A DNA stretch of 64,000 bases from Thiomicrospira cyclica ALM1 (GTDB lineage: Bacteria; Pseudomonadota; Gammaproteobacteria; Thiomicrospirales; Thiomicrospiraceae). The notes beneath the pieces were generated by a model that saw nothing but the letters and a program-made list of their open reading frames with translations, did not search any database and was not told where the DNA came from. Where the stretch lies: NCBI RefSeq assembly GCF_000214825.1, contig NC_015581.1, forward strand, positions 434,001 through 498,000. Reading direction: 5' to 3'. Positions 54,329-64,000 of the stretch are shown piece by piece. Within the stretch, counting starts at the first letter, position 1. The number at the start of each line of letters is the position of its first letter. Both the position numbers and the translations under genes were made by a program.

Positions 54329-56284
54329 ATGCTGCGAGCGGCCAATTATTTTGAACCTCGCCCCATTCCAGACCCGCCTTATTGGGTCGTGTCGAAGACG
54401 GTGGTGCGCTGGCAGCAAATGTTGGGCAAAACCAAGTTGAAAGGTTATTGGCAGGAGATGGCGGTACTGAATCAGTTGGCCAGCGAATTACCGAGTGGCG
54501 AAACCTTGGCGTGGCTTGATGAGGTGAAGCGAACGGTGCAGCGTGGCAAGTTGCAACAAGATCGACAACTCTTGTACAAAGCCTTAATTATGTTGCGCAA
54601 TTTGGCCGATACCGAGTTGGGTATGTGTCCGTACGATGTTCAGCTGTTGTGTGTAATGGCCATGATGGATGGTTATTTGGTGCAACTGGCACCGGGCGAA
54701 GGTAAAACGCTGACTCTGGGCGTGTTGGCTGTCTTGCAGGCCTGGTCGGGCAAACCCTGTCACGTGATAACCGCAAATGATTATTTGGCCAAGCGCGATG
54801 TTGAAACGCTGATGCCTTTATTTCAAGCGGCGGGCATTCAAGCAACCGCTGTCACCCAAGAGATGTCGTCAGATCAGAAACGTGAGAGTTATGGTTGCTC
54901 GATTATTTATTCCACTTCAAAACAGTTATTAGCTGACTTTTTGCATGACAAGCTGCGCTTTGGGGGTATGCCGTCACGGTCGAAGTTGAGCTTAAATCGC
55001 TTAACCGCTACAGAAACCGATTTTTTAATGCCAGGGATATTTGCGGTTATTGTTGATGAAGCCGACAGTATTTTGATTGATGATGCCACCACTCCGTTAA
55101 TTATTTCTGCGCCAGAGCCAAACCTGCTGCTGCGAGAAGCCGTGATGAAGGCCAAGGCATTGCTGGATTTAATGCAACCAGGCCTGCACTACAAGTTAGA
55201 AAAGGAACAATCTGGCGTGCGATTCTATGCGCCGGGTGACGCCTTGTTAGCCGATCATTTGCCAGACTTTCCACGCTTATGGCATTCTAAGAAGCGTCTT
55301 GAGGATTTAATGTTTCAGGCGATTATGGCGCGCGATCATTTTAAATTGGATCAGCATTATGTCATTCAAGACGGCAAGGTCGAAATTGTTGATGAAAGCA
55401 CAGGCCGGGTTATGCCTGGCCGATCATGGAGTTATGGCTTGCATCAATCCGTTGAAGAACGAGCGGGTGTTGAATTAACCGATCCCAGTAAAACCATGGA
55501 AAAGATGAGCTTTCAGAACTTTTTTAAGCTCTATCATCAGATGACCGGCGCCAGTGGTACGTTGCAAAATATTCATGATGAAGTTTATTACAACTACCGA
55601 CGGTTAATTTTAAATGTACCGCCACGAGTGCCTTCAAAGTTAGTGGTGGCGCCTTTTCAATTATTTCATAATCGCGAGCACAAAATTGCTGCGCTGATTG
55701 CACAAGTCAAAGCCCTCCATGCCGAACAAAAACCAATTTTAATTGGCACGCGGCGCATTTCTGATAGTGAGGATTTGGCGGCGCATCTTATCGCGGCAGG
55801 CTTGTATATTAAAATTTTGAATGCCAAGTTTCACGCGCAAGAGGCTGAAATTATTGCCCAAGCGGGTGAACTGGGGCGCATTACTTTAGCTACTAATATG
55901 GCAGGTCGTGGAACCGATATCAAATTGGTGCCCGCCGCGCTGACTTTAGGAGGTTTACAGGTGATTATGTTTGAACCGCATGAATCAGCTAGGATTGATT
56001 GGCAGTTGTTTGGTCGAGCAGGTCGGCAAGGTCAGCCTGGTTATGCCTATCCATTAGTGGCGTTGGATGATGAGATTCTCGTCAAAAATTTGTTTCGTTT
56101 TGAGCGTTTGGTGATGCAAACGATTCGCTGGATGCCAGCCAAACCGGGGCAGTGGTTATTGAATTATTATGTGGAGTTAGCTCAACAGCGTGCGCAAAAT
56201 AAGGCCTTTGCGAAGAGACGACGGATTAATAAATCCACGCGTGAAGCCAAAGAACGCTTAAGTTTTATAAAGGGAACGAGTTAA
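54329..56284 (+). CDS. SecA-like ATPase, shortened
   Basis: 651 residues against about 900 for housekeeping SecA. ATG 54329 lies 2 bases after the previous stop. All SecA motor motifs are visible: Walker A APGEGKT (121-127), TANDYLAKRD, Walker B VDEADSILIDD (D243, E244), a preprotein-binding-like stretch (about 260-345), IVDESTGRVMPGRSWSYGLH, MTGASGT, NMAGRGTDIKL (from 523) and the arginine-finger segment GRAGRQGQPG (from 562). The protein ends soon after the second helicase domain in a basic tail (KAFAKRRRINKSTREAKERL), so the helical scaffold/wing and zinc-binding C-terminal parts are missing. It is therefore a paralogue, not the essential secA. In this operon it is the only energy-coupling enzyme and probably drives export of the giants (inference). 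A terminator follows directly. Confidence 0.88.
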   Translation: MLRAANYFEPRPIPDPPYWVVSKTVVRWQQMLGKTKLKGYWQEMAVLNQLASELPSGETLAWLDEVKRTVQRGKLQQDRQLLYKALIMLRNLADTELGMCPYDVQLLCVMAMMDGYLVQLAPGEGKTLTLGVLAVLQAWSGKPCHVITANDYLAKRDVETLMPLFQAAGIQATAVTQEMSSDQKRESYGCSIIYSTSKQLLADFLHDKLRFGGMPSRSKLSLNRLTATETDFLMPGIFAVIVDEADSILIDDATTPLIISAPEPNLLLREAVMKAKALLDLMQPGLHYKLEKEQSGVRFYAPGDALLADHLPDFPRLWHSKKRLEDLMFQAIMARDHFKLDQHYVIQDGKVEIVDESTGRVMPGRSWSYGLHQSVEERAGVELTDPSKTMEKMSFQNFFKLYHQMTGASGTLQNIHDEVYYNYRRLILNVPPRVPSKLVVAPFQLFHNREHKIAALIAQVKALHAEQKPILIGTRRISDSEDLAAHLIAAGLYIKILNAKFHAQEAEIIAQAGELGRITLATNMAGRGTDIKLVPAALTLGGLQVIMFEPHESARIDWQLFGRAGRQGQPGYAYPLVALDDEILVKNLFRFERLVMQTIRWMPAKPGQWLLNYYVELAQQRAQNKAFAKRRRINKSTREAKERLSFIKGTS

Positions 56285-56286
56285 AA

Positions 56287-56315
56287 AAAAGGCCAGCATT
56301 AAATGCTGACCTTTT
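56287..56315. terminator. Bidirectional rho-independent terminator
   Basis: The left arm AAAAGGCCAGCAT (56287-56299) pairs with ATGCTGACCTTTT (56303-56315) around a 3-base loop, with one C/A mismatch. The A-run on the left and T-run on the right let it end both the export operon (plus) and katG (minus), which converge here. Confidence 0.85.
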
Positions 56316-56346
56316 AGCTGGTTACTTATTTCTAATAAGCAACAAA

Positions 56347-58601
<2,255 letters not shown>

Positions 58602-58705
58602 AAATTAATTATTAACATTTATAATTGTTTTTATGTTTTTGATAGATTTTATTTATTGGTAAGGCGGCGAAGTTGATTGAATCGTTTTTCTACGATAGCG
58701 GTTAG

Positions 58706-58734
58706 TTGAATAAACTTTACTCTGAGTTTATGGT
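58706..58734 (+). promoter_or_regulatory. Candidate pepN promoter
   Basis: TTGAAT (58706-58711), a 17-bp spacer and TATGGT (58729-58734) would start transcription near 58741. That leaves a 33-base leader to ATG 58774 and argues against translation from 58741. It lies in the 258-bp divergent gap between katG and pepN; the rest of the gap is AT-rich. Confidence 0.35.
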
Positions 58735-58773
58735 TAAATAATGCCATATTTAATAAAGAAGGTTTTAGGAATA

Positions 58774-61461
58774 ATGCACGCAGAAGCCAAATGGTTAAAA
58801 GACTATCAGCCGCCCGTCTTTGAGGTTATGGACCTGAAGCTCCGCTTTGAATTAGCACCGACATCAACTGTTGTTACCAACAGTCTGTGTTGTCAGCTTG
58901 CCAATGGGCAGGTATTAAGCGATATGCTGTTGGACGGAGAGTGCCTGACACTGGTTTCAATTCGTTTGAATGATCAGTTATTGGCGTCTTCCGATTACAG
59001 GGTAACCGACACGCAACTGATTATCCATCAAGCTACATTAGCTCAAGCGGTGGCTCCTTATCAACTGGACATTGTTACTGAGATTAATCCTCAGGCGAAT
59101 ACGGCGTTGGAAGGTTTGTATTTATCTTCGGGTCGTTTTTGTACTCAGTGTGAAGCGGAGGGTTTTCGCAAAATCACCTATTTCTTCGATCGCCCCGATG
59201 TGCTCACAACCTATCAAACGACCGTGATTGCTGACAAAGCCAAGTATCCTACTTTATTGGCTAACGGTAATTTGGTATCACAAACGGATCTGCCTGATGG
59301 CCGCCATCAAGCCGTTTGGGTCGATCCCCATAAAAAACCCTGTTATTTATTTGCGTTGGTCGCGGGTGAGTTTGGTTGCTTAACCGACCATTACACCACC
59401 GCAGAAGGCCGTGAGGTATTGCTGGAAATCTATACCGAGCCGCGTCATTTAGCGAAGTGTCGCCATGCGATGGATTCGTTGATTGCCTCGATGAAATGGG
59501 ATGAGCAGCGCTTTGGACTAAGTTACGACTTGGATCGTTATATGATTGTGGCGGTTGACGACTTTAATATGGGCGCGATGGAAAATAAGGGCTTGAATGT
59601 GTTTAATTCCAAGTTCGTGTTAGCCGATGCCGACTCAGCAACGGATATTGATTCTGAAGGGGTTGAAGCGGTTATTGCGCATGAGTATTTCCATAACTGG
59701 ACCGGTAACCGCGTAACCTGTCGTGATTGGTTTCAATTAACGCTGAAAGAAGGTCTTACGGTGTTTCGGGATCAAGAGTTTACGGCGGATATGTTATCAG
59801 CACCGGTCAAACGTATTGAGGATGTGCGTCGATTACGTAGTCATCAATTTGCTGAAGATGCCGGGCCGATGGCGCACCCGATTCAGCCACAGTCTTATAT
59901 TGAAATGAATAATTTCTATACCTTAACCGTCTACGAAAAGGGCGCCGAAGTGGTGCGTTTGTACCAAACCCTATTAGGGCGAGATGGGTTTAGAAAAGGT
60001 ATGGATCTGTATTTCCAGCGCCATGATGGTCAGGCCGTGACCGTTGATGATTTTAGGCTAGCGATGACCGATGCCAACGGTCGAAACCTAACCCAAATGC
60101 AGGCCTGGTACCAGCAAGCAGGCACTCCGAAGGTTGCGGTAAAAATAACTTATCAACCCGAGCAGCAGGCCTGGTTATTAGACTTTGAACAGCACAATCC
60201 CAAAGCCCCAAAAGCAGATCCGTTACTGATTCCCATCAAGTTAGCGGCGTTTGATGGGCAAGGCCGGGCCTGGTCTTTGGCGACGTGTGCTAATGACGAT
60301 GCGGCGCTTACCCAGGTGGCGGGTGAATGGGTGTATCTGTTAACCGAAGCGACACAAACATTACGTGTTACTGGGGCACCCGCCGATTTGGTCTGGTCAC
60401 TACTGCGCGATTTTAGTGCTCCGGTGATATTGGACTATGCTATGACGCCCGCTGATCGCTTGCATCTAGCCAAGTTTGATACGGATCCGTTTAATCGTTG
60501 GGAGATGGTTCAGCAGTTGTTATTGGCCGACTTAATTAGCCAGGTTCAGCAGCACGAAGCTCACCAGCTGGATTCTCAGCAGGTCAGACCGGCGGAAGCG
60601 GTAGTCACGGTTTTAAAAACCTTATTAACGGAAGCCATAACCGATTCGACCCGCACGGATGTGGATTGGGCTTGGTATGGTTATGCCTTGAGCTTGCCTG
60701 ATATCGGTTATGTGATTGAACAATTTGAGCCCGTACCGATTGCGACGTTACTTCAGGTATATCCTGCTTATCAGCGTGCCTTGGGTGTCGCCTTAGCCGA
60801 TTTGTGGCAACAAACTTATCACACTCAGACGGCACAGCTATCTACTGATTATGCCTACAACGCGCAGGCGATAGGTCGGCGGTTGCTTAAAAATCGGGCA
60901 TTGCAGGCCTGGTTAGCCAGTGGTGATGCCGCCGCGGTAACAGCTGCTCAAGCGCAATATCAACGCCAAGCGCACATGACTGATGTTTCTGCCAGTCTGC
61001 AAGGCCTCATGCAGTGGCATGAAGCCGAGTCTGAGCCCTTAATGCAGGACTTTTATCAGCGCTGGGCTGATCAACCCTTAGTGTTGGATAAGTGGTTTGC
61101 TTGGCAGGCGGGCTATGGAAAAGTCCAGGGATTATCCGGGGTGCAACGTTTGCTCGAGCATCCGGCGTTTTCCTGGACGAATCCAAATCGGGTCCGCAGT
61201 GTGTTGGGAAGTTTTGCGCGCCTTAACTTGGCGCTGTTTCATCAAACGGATGGAGCGGGTTATCAATGGTTGGCCGATCAGGTGCTGCGCTTGGATGCCA
61301 TCAACCCACAAGTGGCGGCGCGAATGGTCGTTCCTTTAATTCAGTGGCGACGCTACCAACCGCAACAGCAAGCACAGATGCGGCAGGTCTTGCAGGACTT
61401 GCATACCAAGATTGCCTCGAAAGATGTGTTTGAAATTGTTAGTAAAGCGCTGGAGAAATAG
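58774..61461 (+). CDS. pepN: Aminopeptidase N
   Basis: 895 residues. ATG 58774 gives MHAEAKWLKDYQPPVFEVMD, which lines up with the usual PepN start; the upstream in-frame ATG 58741 would coincide with the likely transcription start. It is an M1 zinc aminopeptidase that removes N-terminal residues from peptides in the cytosol. The substrate-anchoring GAMEN is at 267-271, the zinc site is H303-E-Y-F-H307 with E326 19 residues later, and the helical C-terminal domain is complete. The length matches gammaproteobacterial PepN. The LpoA-like gene follows after 4 bp, so the two are likely co-transcribed. It contains three copies of the CAGGCCTG word, all reading Gln-Ala-Trp. Confidence 0.97.
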   Translation: MHAEAKWLKDYQPPVFEVMDLKLRFELAPTSTVVTNSLCCQLANGQVLSDMLLDGECLTLVSIRLNDQLLASSDYRVTDTQLIIHQATLAQAVAPYQLDIVTEINPQANTALEGLYLSSGRFCTQCEAEGFRKITYFFDRPDVLTTYQTTVIADKAKYPTLLANGNLVSQTDLPDGRHQAVWVDPHKKPCYLFALVAGEFGCLTDHYTTAEGREVLLEIYTEPRHLAKCRHAMDSLIASMKWDEQRFGLSYDLDRYMIVAVDDFNMGAMENKGLNVFNSKFVLADADSATDIDSEGVEAVIAHEYFHNWTGNRVTCRDWFQLTLKEGLTVFRDQEFTADMLSAPVKRIEDVRRLRSHQFAEDAGPMAHPIQPQSYIEMNNFYTLTVYEKGAEVVRLYQTLLGRDGFRKGMDLYFQRHDGQAVTVDDFRLAMTDANGRNLTQMQAWYQQAGTPKVAVKITYQPEQQAWLLDFEQHNPKAPKADPLLIPIKLAAFDGQGRAWSLATCANDDAALTQVAGEWVYLLTEATQTLRVTGAPADLVWSLLRDFSAPVILDYAMTPADRLHLAKFDTDPFNRWEMVQQLLLADLISQVQQHEAHQLDSQQVRPAEAVVTVLKTLLTEAITDSTRTDVDWAWYGYALSLPDIGYVIEQFEPVPIATLLQVYPAYQRALGVALADLWQQTYHTQTAQLSTDYAYNAQAIGRRLLKNRALQAWLASGDAAAVTAAQAQYQRQAHMTDVSASLQGLMQWHEAESEPLMQDFYQRWADQPLVLDKWFAWQAGYGKVQGLSGVQRLLEHPAFSWTNPNRVRSVLGSFARLNLALFHQTDGAGYQWLADQVLRLDAINPQVAARMVVPLIQWRRYQPQQQAQMRQVLQDLHTKIASKDVFEIVSKALEK

Positions 61462-61465
61462 CATC

Positions 61466-62818
61466 ATGCAAAGAGGCTGGTGGCGTTTTATGCTATTAGC
61501 TGTGAGCTCAGTATGGGTGCTGTCAGTAGCCCAAGCCGCATCAAATGATGACTTAACCCATATATCAACCAGGCCTGCAGTTACCTTAGATGAATCACGT
61601 TTGCAAAGCGTGGACTATGAAATTGCCCTACTTCGTGCTGAAATTAGCTTGCGACAAGGCAATCGTGATGCTTTTTTGCAGGCTTATCTTCGGTTGCAAG
61701 CCCTACCATCTTTGGCTGAGTTTGAACTGCGCTGGCAATGGTTGACGGAGCAAGCACAGCGATTAAACTGGCTTAACCAGAAATCGTCAACACGCCTTAG
61801 TCAGGCAGGACGAGCGGGTCAAGCGGGATTTGCAAAAGCGGCGACGGCGGATCATATTACACTTGCCGCGCCGTTAAGTGGTGATCTGTCACCTGCTGGA
61901 TTGGCATTGCAACAAGTGTTTTTAAAGCATTACACTCACAAATATTTGACGTTTATTGATACAAGCCTGTTGTCCACGGCCCACTTAATCTCGACGATTG
62001 AAGCAAACCGACCCGACCTATTAGTTTTGTTGGAACGTCTCGAGCGCACGATACAGCTTGCTGAGCACTTTTATGAGTTACCGACTATTCTGTTTCATCC
62101 GGGTAACCTTCTTGACCCTGCGTTTCAGCGAGTTTTACATCCTACCTATCAGCAACAGGCGCTGGCGCTTAAACCCTGGCTAGATAGACATGATGCACGA
62201 CAAATTACTTGGTTACAGTGGCACAATGCATCATCGTTATTGTTGCGGCGTCTTAACCATCAGTTAGATAGGGATTTAGCACCGTCACTGGTAGAGTCGA
62301 ATTCGCAGCTTAATGATCTGGTGGCGCAACGCTTTGGCCAACAAGAAAGTTTGGCGCGCCAGAATTGGCTGGCACGGATTATTGAGCAACCACTAACTGG
62401 CATAGGTCGCAGTCGCCAGGATCAAGCCGTCGTTGTATTTTATGGTCCGATAGAACAAGCCATGTTATTGCGGCCTTTACTAGAATACCATCAACAGGAT
62501 ATTCCTATCTTATGGTTGCCCTCAGAGCTTCCTGATCCGAATTTTTTTAACCTAAGTTTGGCGCGATGGCAGGACACGCTCGCATTATTTCCTAGTCATT
62601 TTTTGGCCGATTTGTCGCAAAATACAGGGTTGACTTCAGAAGATGGCTTGTTTTTTGCATTAGGAGAGGTGATGGTAGAGCTGATTCGGCGTTCTGCTAA
62701 TCCTCTGCCTGATCAGTTTGATACGGTCTATGGGCAAGTAATGGTCAGCGAACGGGGCGAGTTTCATTTAGAGCAGCAGTGGTATCGCCTGCAGAGGGGT
62801 TTGGAACCGTCTTACTGA
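61466..62818 (+). CDS. LpoA/LppC-like penicillin-binding-protein activator
   Basis: 450 residues. ATG 61466 has GGAG at 61452-61455 inside the end of pepN; the longer overlapping frame from 61412 is unlikely because this start yields a good signal peptide (FMLLAVSSVWVLSVAQA then ASNDD). A short helical segment (about 45-110) precedes a periplasmic-binding-protein-like region whose opening ITLAAPLSGDLSPAGLALQQ resembles the LppC domain of LpoA. LpoA activates PBP1A in peptidoglycan synthesis from the outer membrane. Two oddities: E. coli LpoA is near 680 residues, and this protein has no Cys after the signal peptide, so it should not be lipidated. It could be a divergent soluble relative; the family call is moderate and the function is inference. 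Confidence 0.6.
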   Translation: MQRGWWRFMLLAVSSVWVLSVAQAASNDDLTHISTRPAVTLDESRLQSVDYEIALLRAEISLRQGNRDAFLQAYLRLQALPSLAEFELRWQWLTEQAQRLNWLNQKSSTRLSQAGRAGQAGFAKAATADHITLAAPLSGDLSPAGLALQQVFLKHYTHKYLTFIDTSLLSTAHLISTIEANRPDLLVLLERLERTIQLAEHFYELPTILFHPGNLLDPAFQRVLHPTYQQQALALKPWLDRHDARQITWLQWHNASSLLLRRLNHQLDRDLAPSLVESNSQLNDLVAQRFGQQESLARQNWLARIIEQPLTGIGRSRQDQAVVVFYGPIEQAMLLRPLLEYHQQDIPILWLPSELPDPNFFNLSLARWQDTLALFPSHFLADLSQNTGLTSEDGLFFALGEVMVELIRRSANPLPDQFDTVYGQVMVSERGEFHLEQQWYRLQRGLEPSY

Positions 62819-62833
62819 CGTCCGCCAACTACG

Positions 62834-64000
62834 CTAATTTTTATCCGTTGCAAAGCTGGGCAGGGACTTGGCGATGCGTTTCCAGTTGAGTGGTTGAAGG
62901 GCCGGCAATCCTTGGCGCCATATCATGGGCCGTTCGCCCATAACAAGCGGTCTTAAATAAGCCAAGCCAGCATCGGTTATATCCATGCCATCGTCGCTAA
63001 TATAGTCATCAGGTACGCGTAATTCTAATTCAGCGACATCGGCCAGTGGATAGCTTTTAAAGCGCCAAGTAAACGGCTGATCTTGTACTTTTTCGATAAT
63101 CGGTAATACGCCGTGCTCGCCTTGTTGTGCGGCGTGAACAGCTGCCGCACCAGCCTCGTAAGCCATTTGCCAATCTGTCGCAGATACACATAATGCCGAA
63201 GAACGCTGTAAGTAGTCTGGGTTCGCACTGTGTGTTTTTACCTGAAGAGCTTGTTCCACTAGCTGGGCGAGCTTTTGGGCAACACCACCAAATTGGCGAT
63301 AAACTTTCCCGTGCGCATGTTCTTCGCGAGCAACAGACAAACACTGCCCCTCGGTATCACAAAGTCCCTCTGATGCCATGCATACACAATAGCCGTGCTT
63401 ATCAATTAGCTGAGAAACTTTATGTAAGAAGCGTTGTTCATTGAAGGCACGCTCTGCGGGCAAAATAATCAGCGGTAAGTCGGCTATAACATCCTTAACC
63501 AGGCCTGCTGAAAGAGCGAGCCAGCCCACATTGCGCCCCATTGCTTCCATAACAAAAAACTTAGTTGAGCTGGCTGACATCGATTGGATGTCTAGCGTTG
63601 CTTGTAGAAAGTGACTGGCAAGGAATTTGGCGGCACTGCCAAAGCCGGGGCTGCAGTAGCTCATGGCTAGATCGTTATCTATAGTTTTTGCTACGCCAAT
63701 ACAGCGAAGTGGATAACCTTTCGACTGGCAATAGTCAGCGACTTTTTGTGCGGTCAGCATGGATCCATTGCCGCCGTTGTAAAAAAATGTGCCAATATCG
63801 TAATAGCTAAAAATTTGCAGTAGGCGTTCGTATTGATCGGGACGTTTTTCTAGCGTATCCAAATCAAAGCGACAGGCTTGAAATGCACCGCCAGGTAGAC
63901 ACTTAAGACGTTCTAGTTCGGCATCGTTTATTTGAGTTAAATCGACCAACTCTTCATCTAATAAACCTTGAATGCCATTGATCGCCGCATAGATGCGTGG
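62834..64000 (-). CDS. 6-phosphofructokinase, PPi-type group, 5' partial
   Basis: The frame runs from the TAG at 62834-62836 off the right edge, 388 residues visible; reading above the TTG at 63949 continues in family sequence (RIYAAINGIQGLLDEELVDL), so the true start lies beyond the window. The enzyme phosphorylates fructose 6-phosphate at C1, or in PPi-users runs reversibly. Key stretches are FFYNGGNGSMLTAQ, GVAKTIDNDL (catalytic Asp; the preceding Lys is typical of PPi enzymes), FVMEAMGRNVGWLA and VCMASEGL. The position that is Asp in PPi-dependent enzymes (GGDDS/GGNDS) is Gly here, so the phosphoryl donor is not settled from sequence. It converges on the LpoA-like gene with 15 bp between stops and no visible terminator. 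Confidence 0.9.
   Translation of the reverse strand, partial: PRIYAAINGIQGLLDEELVDLTQINDAELERLKCLPGGAFQACRFDLDTLEKRPDQYERLLQIFSYYDIGTFFYNGGNGSMLTAQKVADYCQSKGYPLRCIGVAKTIDNDLAMSYCSPGFGSAAKFLASHFLQATLDIQSMSASSTKFFVMEAMGRNVGWLALSAGLVKDVIADLPLIILPAERAFNEQRFLHKVSQLIDKHGYCVCMASEGLCDTEGQCLSVAREEHAHGKVYRQFGGVAQKLAQLVEQALQVKTHSANPDYLQRSSALCVSATDWQMAYEAGAAAVHAAQQGEHGVLPIIEKVQDQPFTWRFKSYPLADVAELELRVPDDYISDDGMDITDAGLAYLRPLVMGERPMIWRQGLPALQPLNWKRIAKSLPSFATDKN

Noticed and set aside
54588-54845. Minus-strand frame within the SecA-like gene
   Set aside because: Arg/Pro-rich shadow of a well-supported gene, without homology I can recognise.
37468-56284. Classical type I secretion operon
   Set aside because: TolC and adaptor are present, but no ABC ATPase is, and I saw no RTX nonapeptide repeats in either giant.
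58741-58773. Upstream ATG for pepN
   Set aside because: It coincides with the likely transcription start and adds residues not expected in PepN; ATG 58774 matches the family start.
61412-61465. Longer start for the LpoA-like gene overlapping pepN
   Set aside because: It would hide the signal peptide; ATG 61466 has a ribosome site and begins the signal sequence.

Overview
The window looks like chromosomal DNA of a Gram-negative gammaproteobacterium. Support comes from a TolC-type outer-membrane protein, periplasmic adaptors, a gammaproteobacterial-type PepN, a KatG and a PPi-type phosphofructokinase gene. The phosphofructokinase and moderate GC would suit a sulfur oxidiser or methylotroph-like lineage, but I cannot fix the genus. 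No tRNA, rRNA, insertion sequence, phage gene or CRISPR array was seen. No gene-free stretch exceeds 300 bases.

Bases 1-56284 form one co-oriented block that makes and apparently exports giant surface proteins. It begins inside an enormous reading frame (12,449 visible codons, start lost off the left edge) made of beta-helix/filamentous-haemagglutinin-like repeats with inserted islands. A SapC-family gene follows, behind four 10-bp tandem repeats that overlap a possible promoter. Then come a TolC-like protein, a small HlyD/RND-type adaptor, a second giant protein (3177 aa) that starts with an LEPR-XLL motif, a GAF-like plus HlyD membrane protein, a PqqD-like/M50 metallopeptidase/HlyD membrane protein, and a shortened SecA-like ATPase. 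The last three genes are separated by only 2-8 bp. A hairpin terminator closes the block. No ABC or RND pump is encoded here, so I infer a dedicated non-canonical exporter: SecA-like motor, M50 and GAF adaptor proteins in the inner membrane, a periplasmic adaptor, TolC outside, with the giants as cargo. This is the best candidate in the window for an undescribed system.

Bases 56347-64000 are ordinary genes: katG (minus), pepN (plus) with an LpoA/LppC-like gene 4 bp behind it, and a convergent phosphofructokinase gene running off the right edge.

Two signals cut across genes. The palindrome CAGGCCTG occurs 34 times by hand count, in all three reading frames and in both giant and housekeeping genes, which points to a DNA-level genome word such as an uptake signal. 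The giant genes also carry several generations of internal duplication: a modular 297-bp array, a 210-bp array, an 850-bp duplication, and strictly alternating Ala/Gly-rich units.
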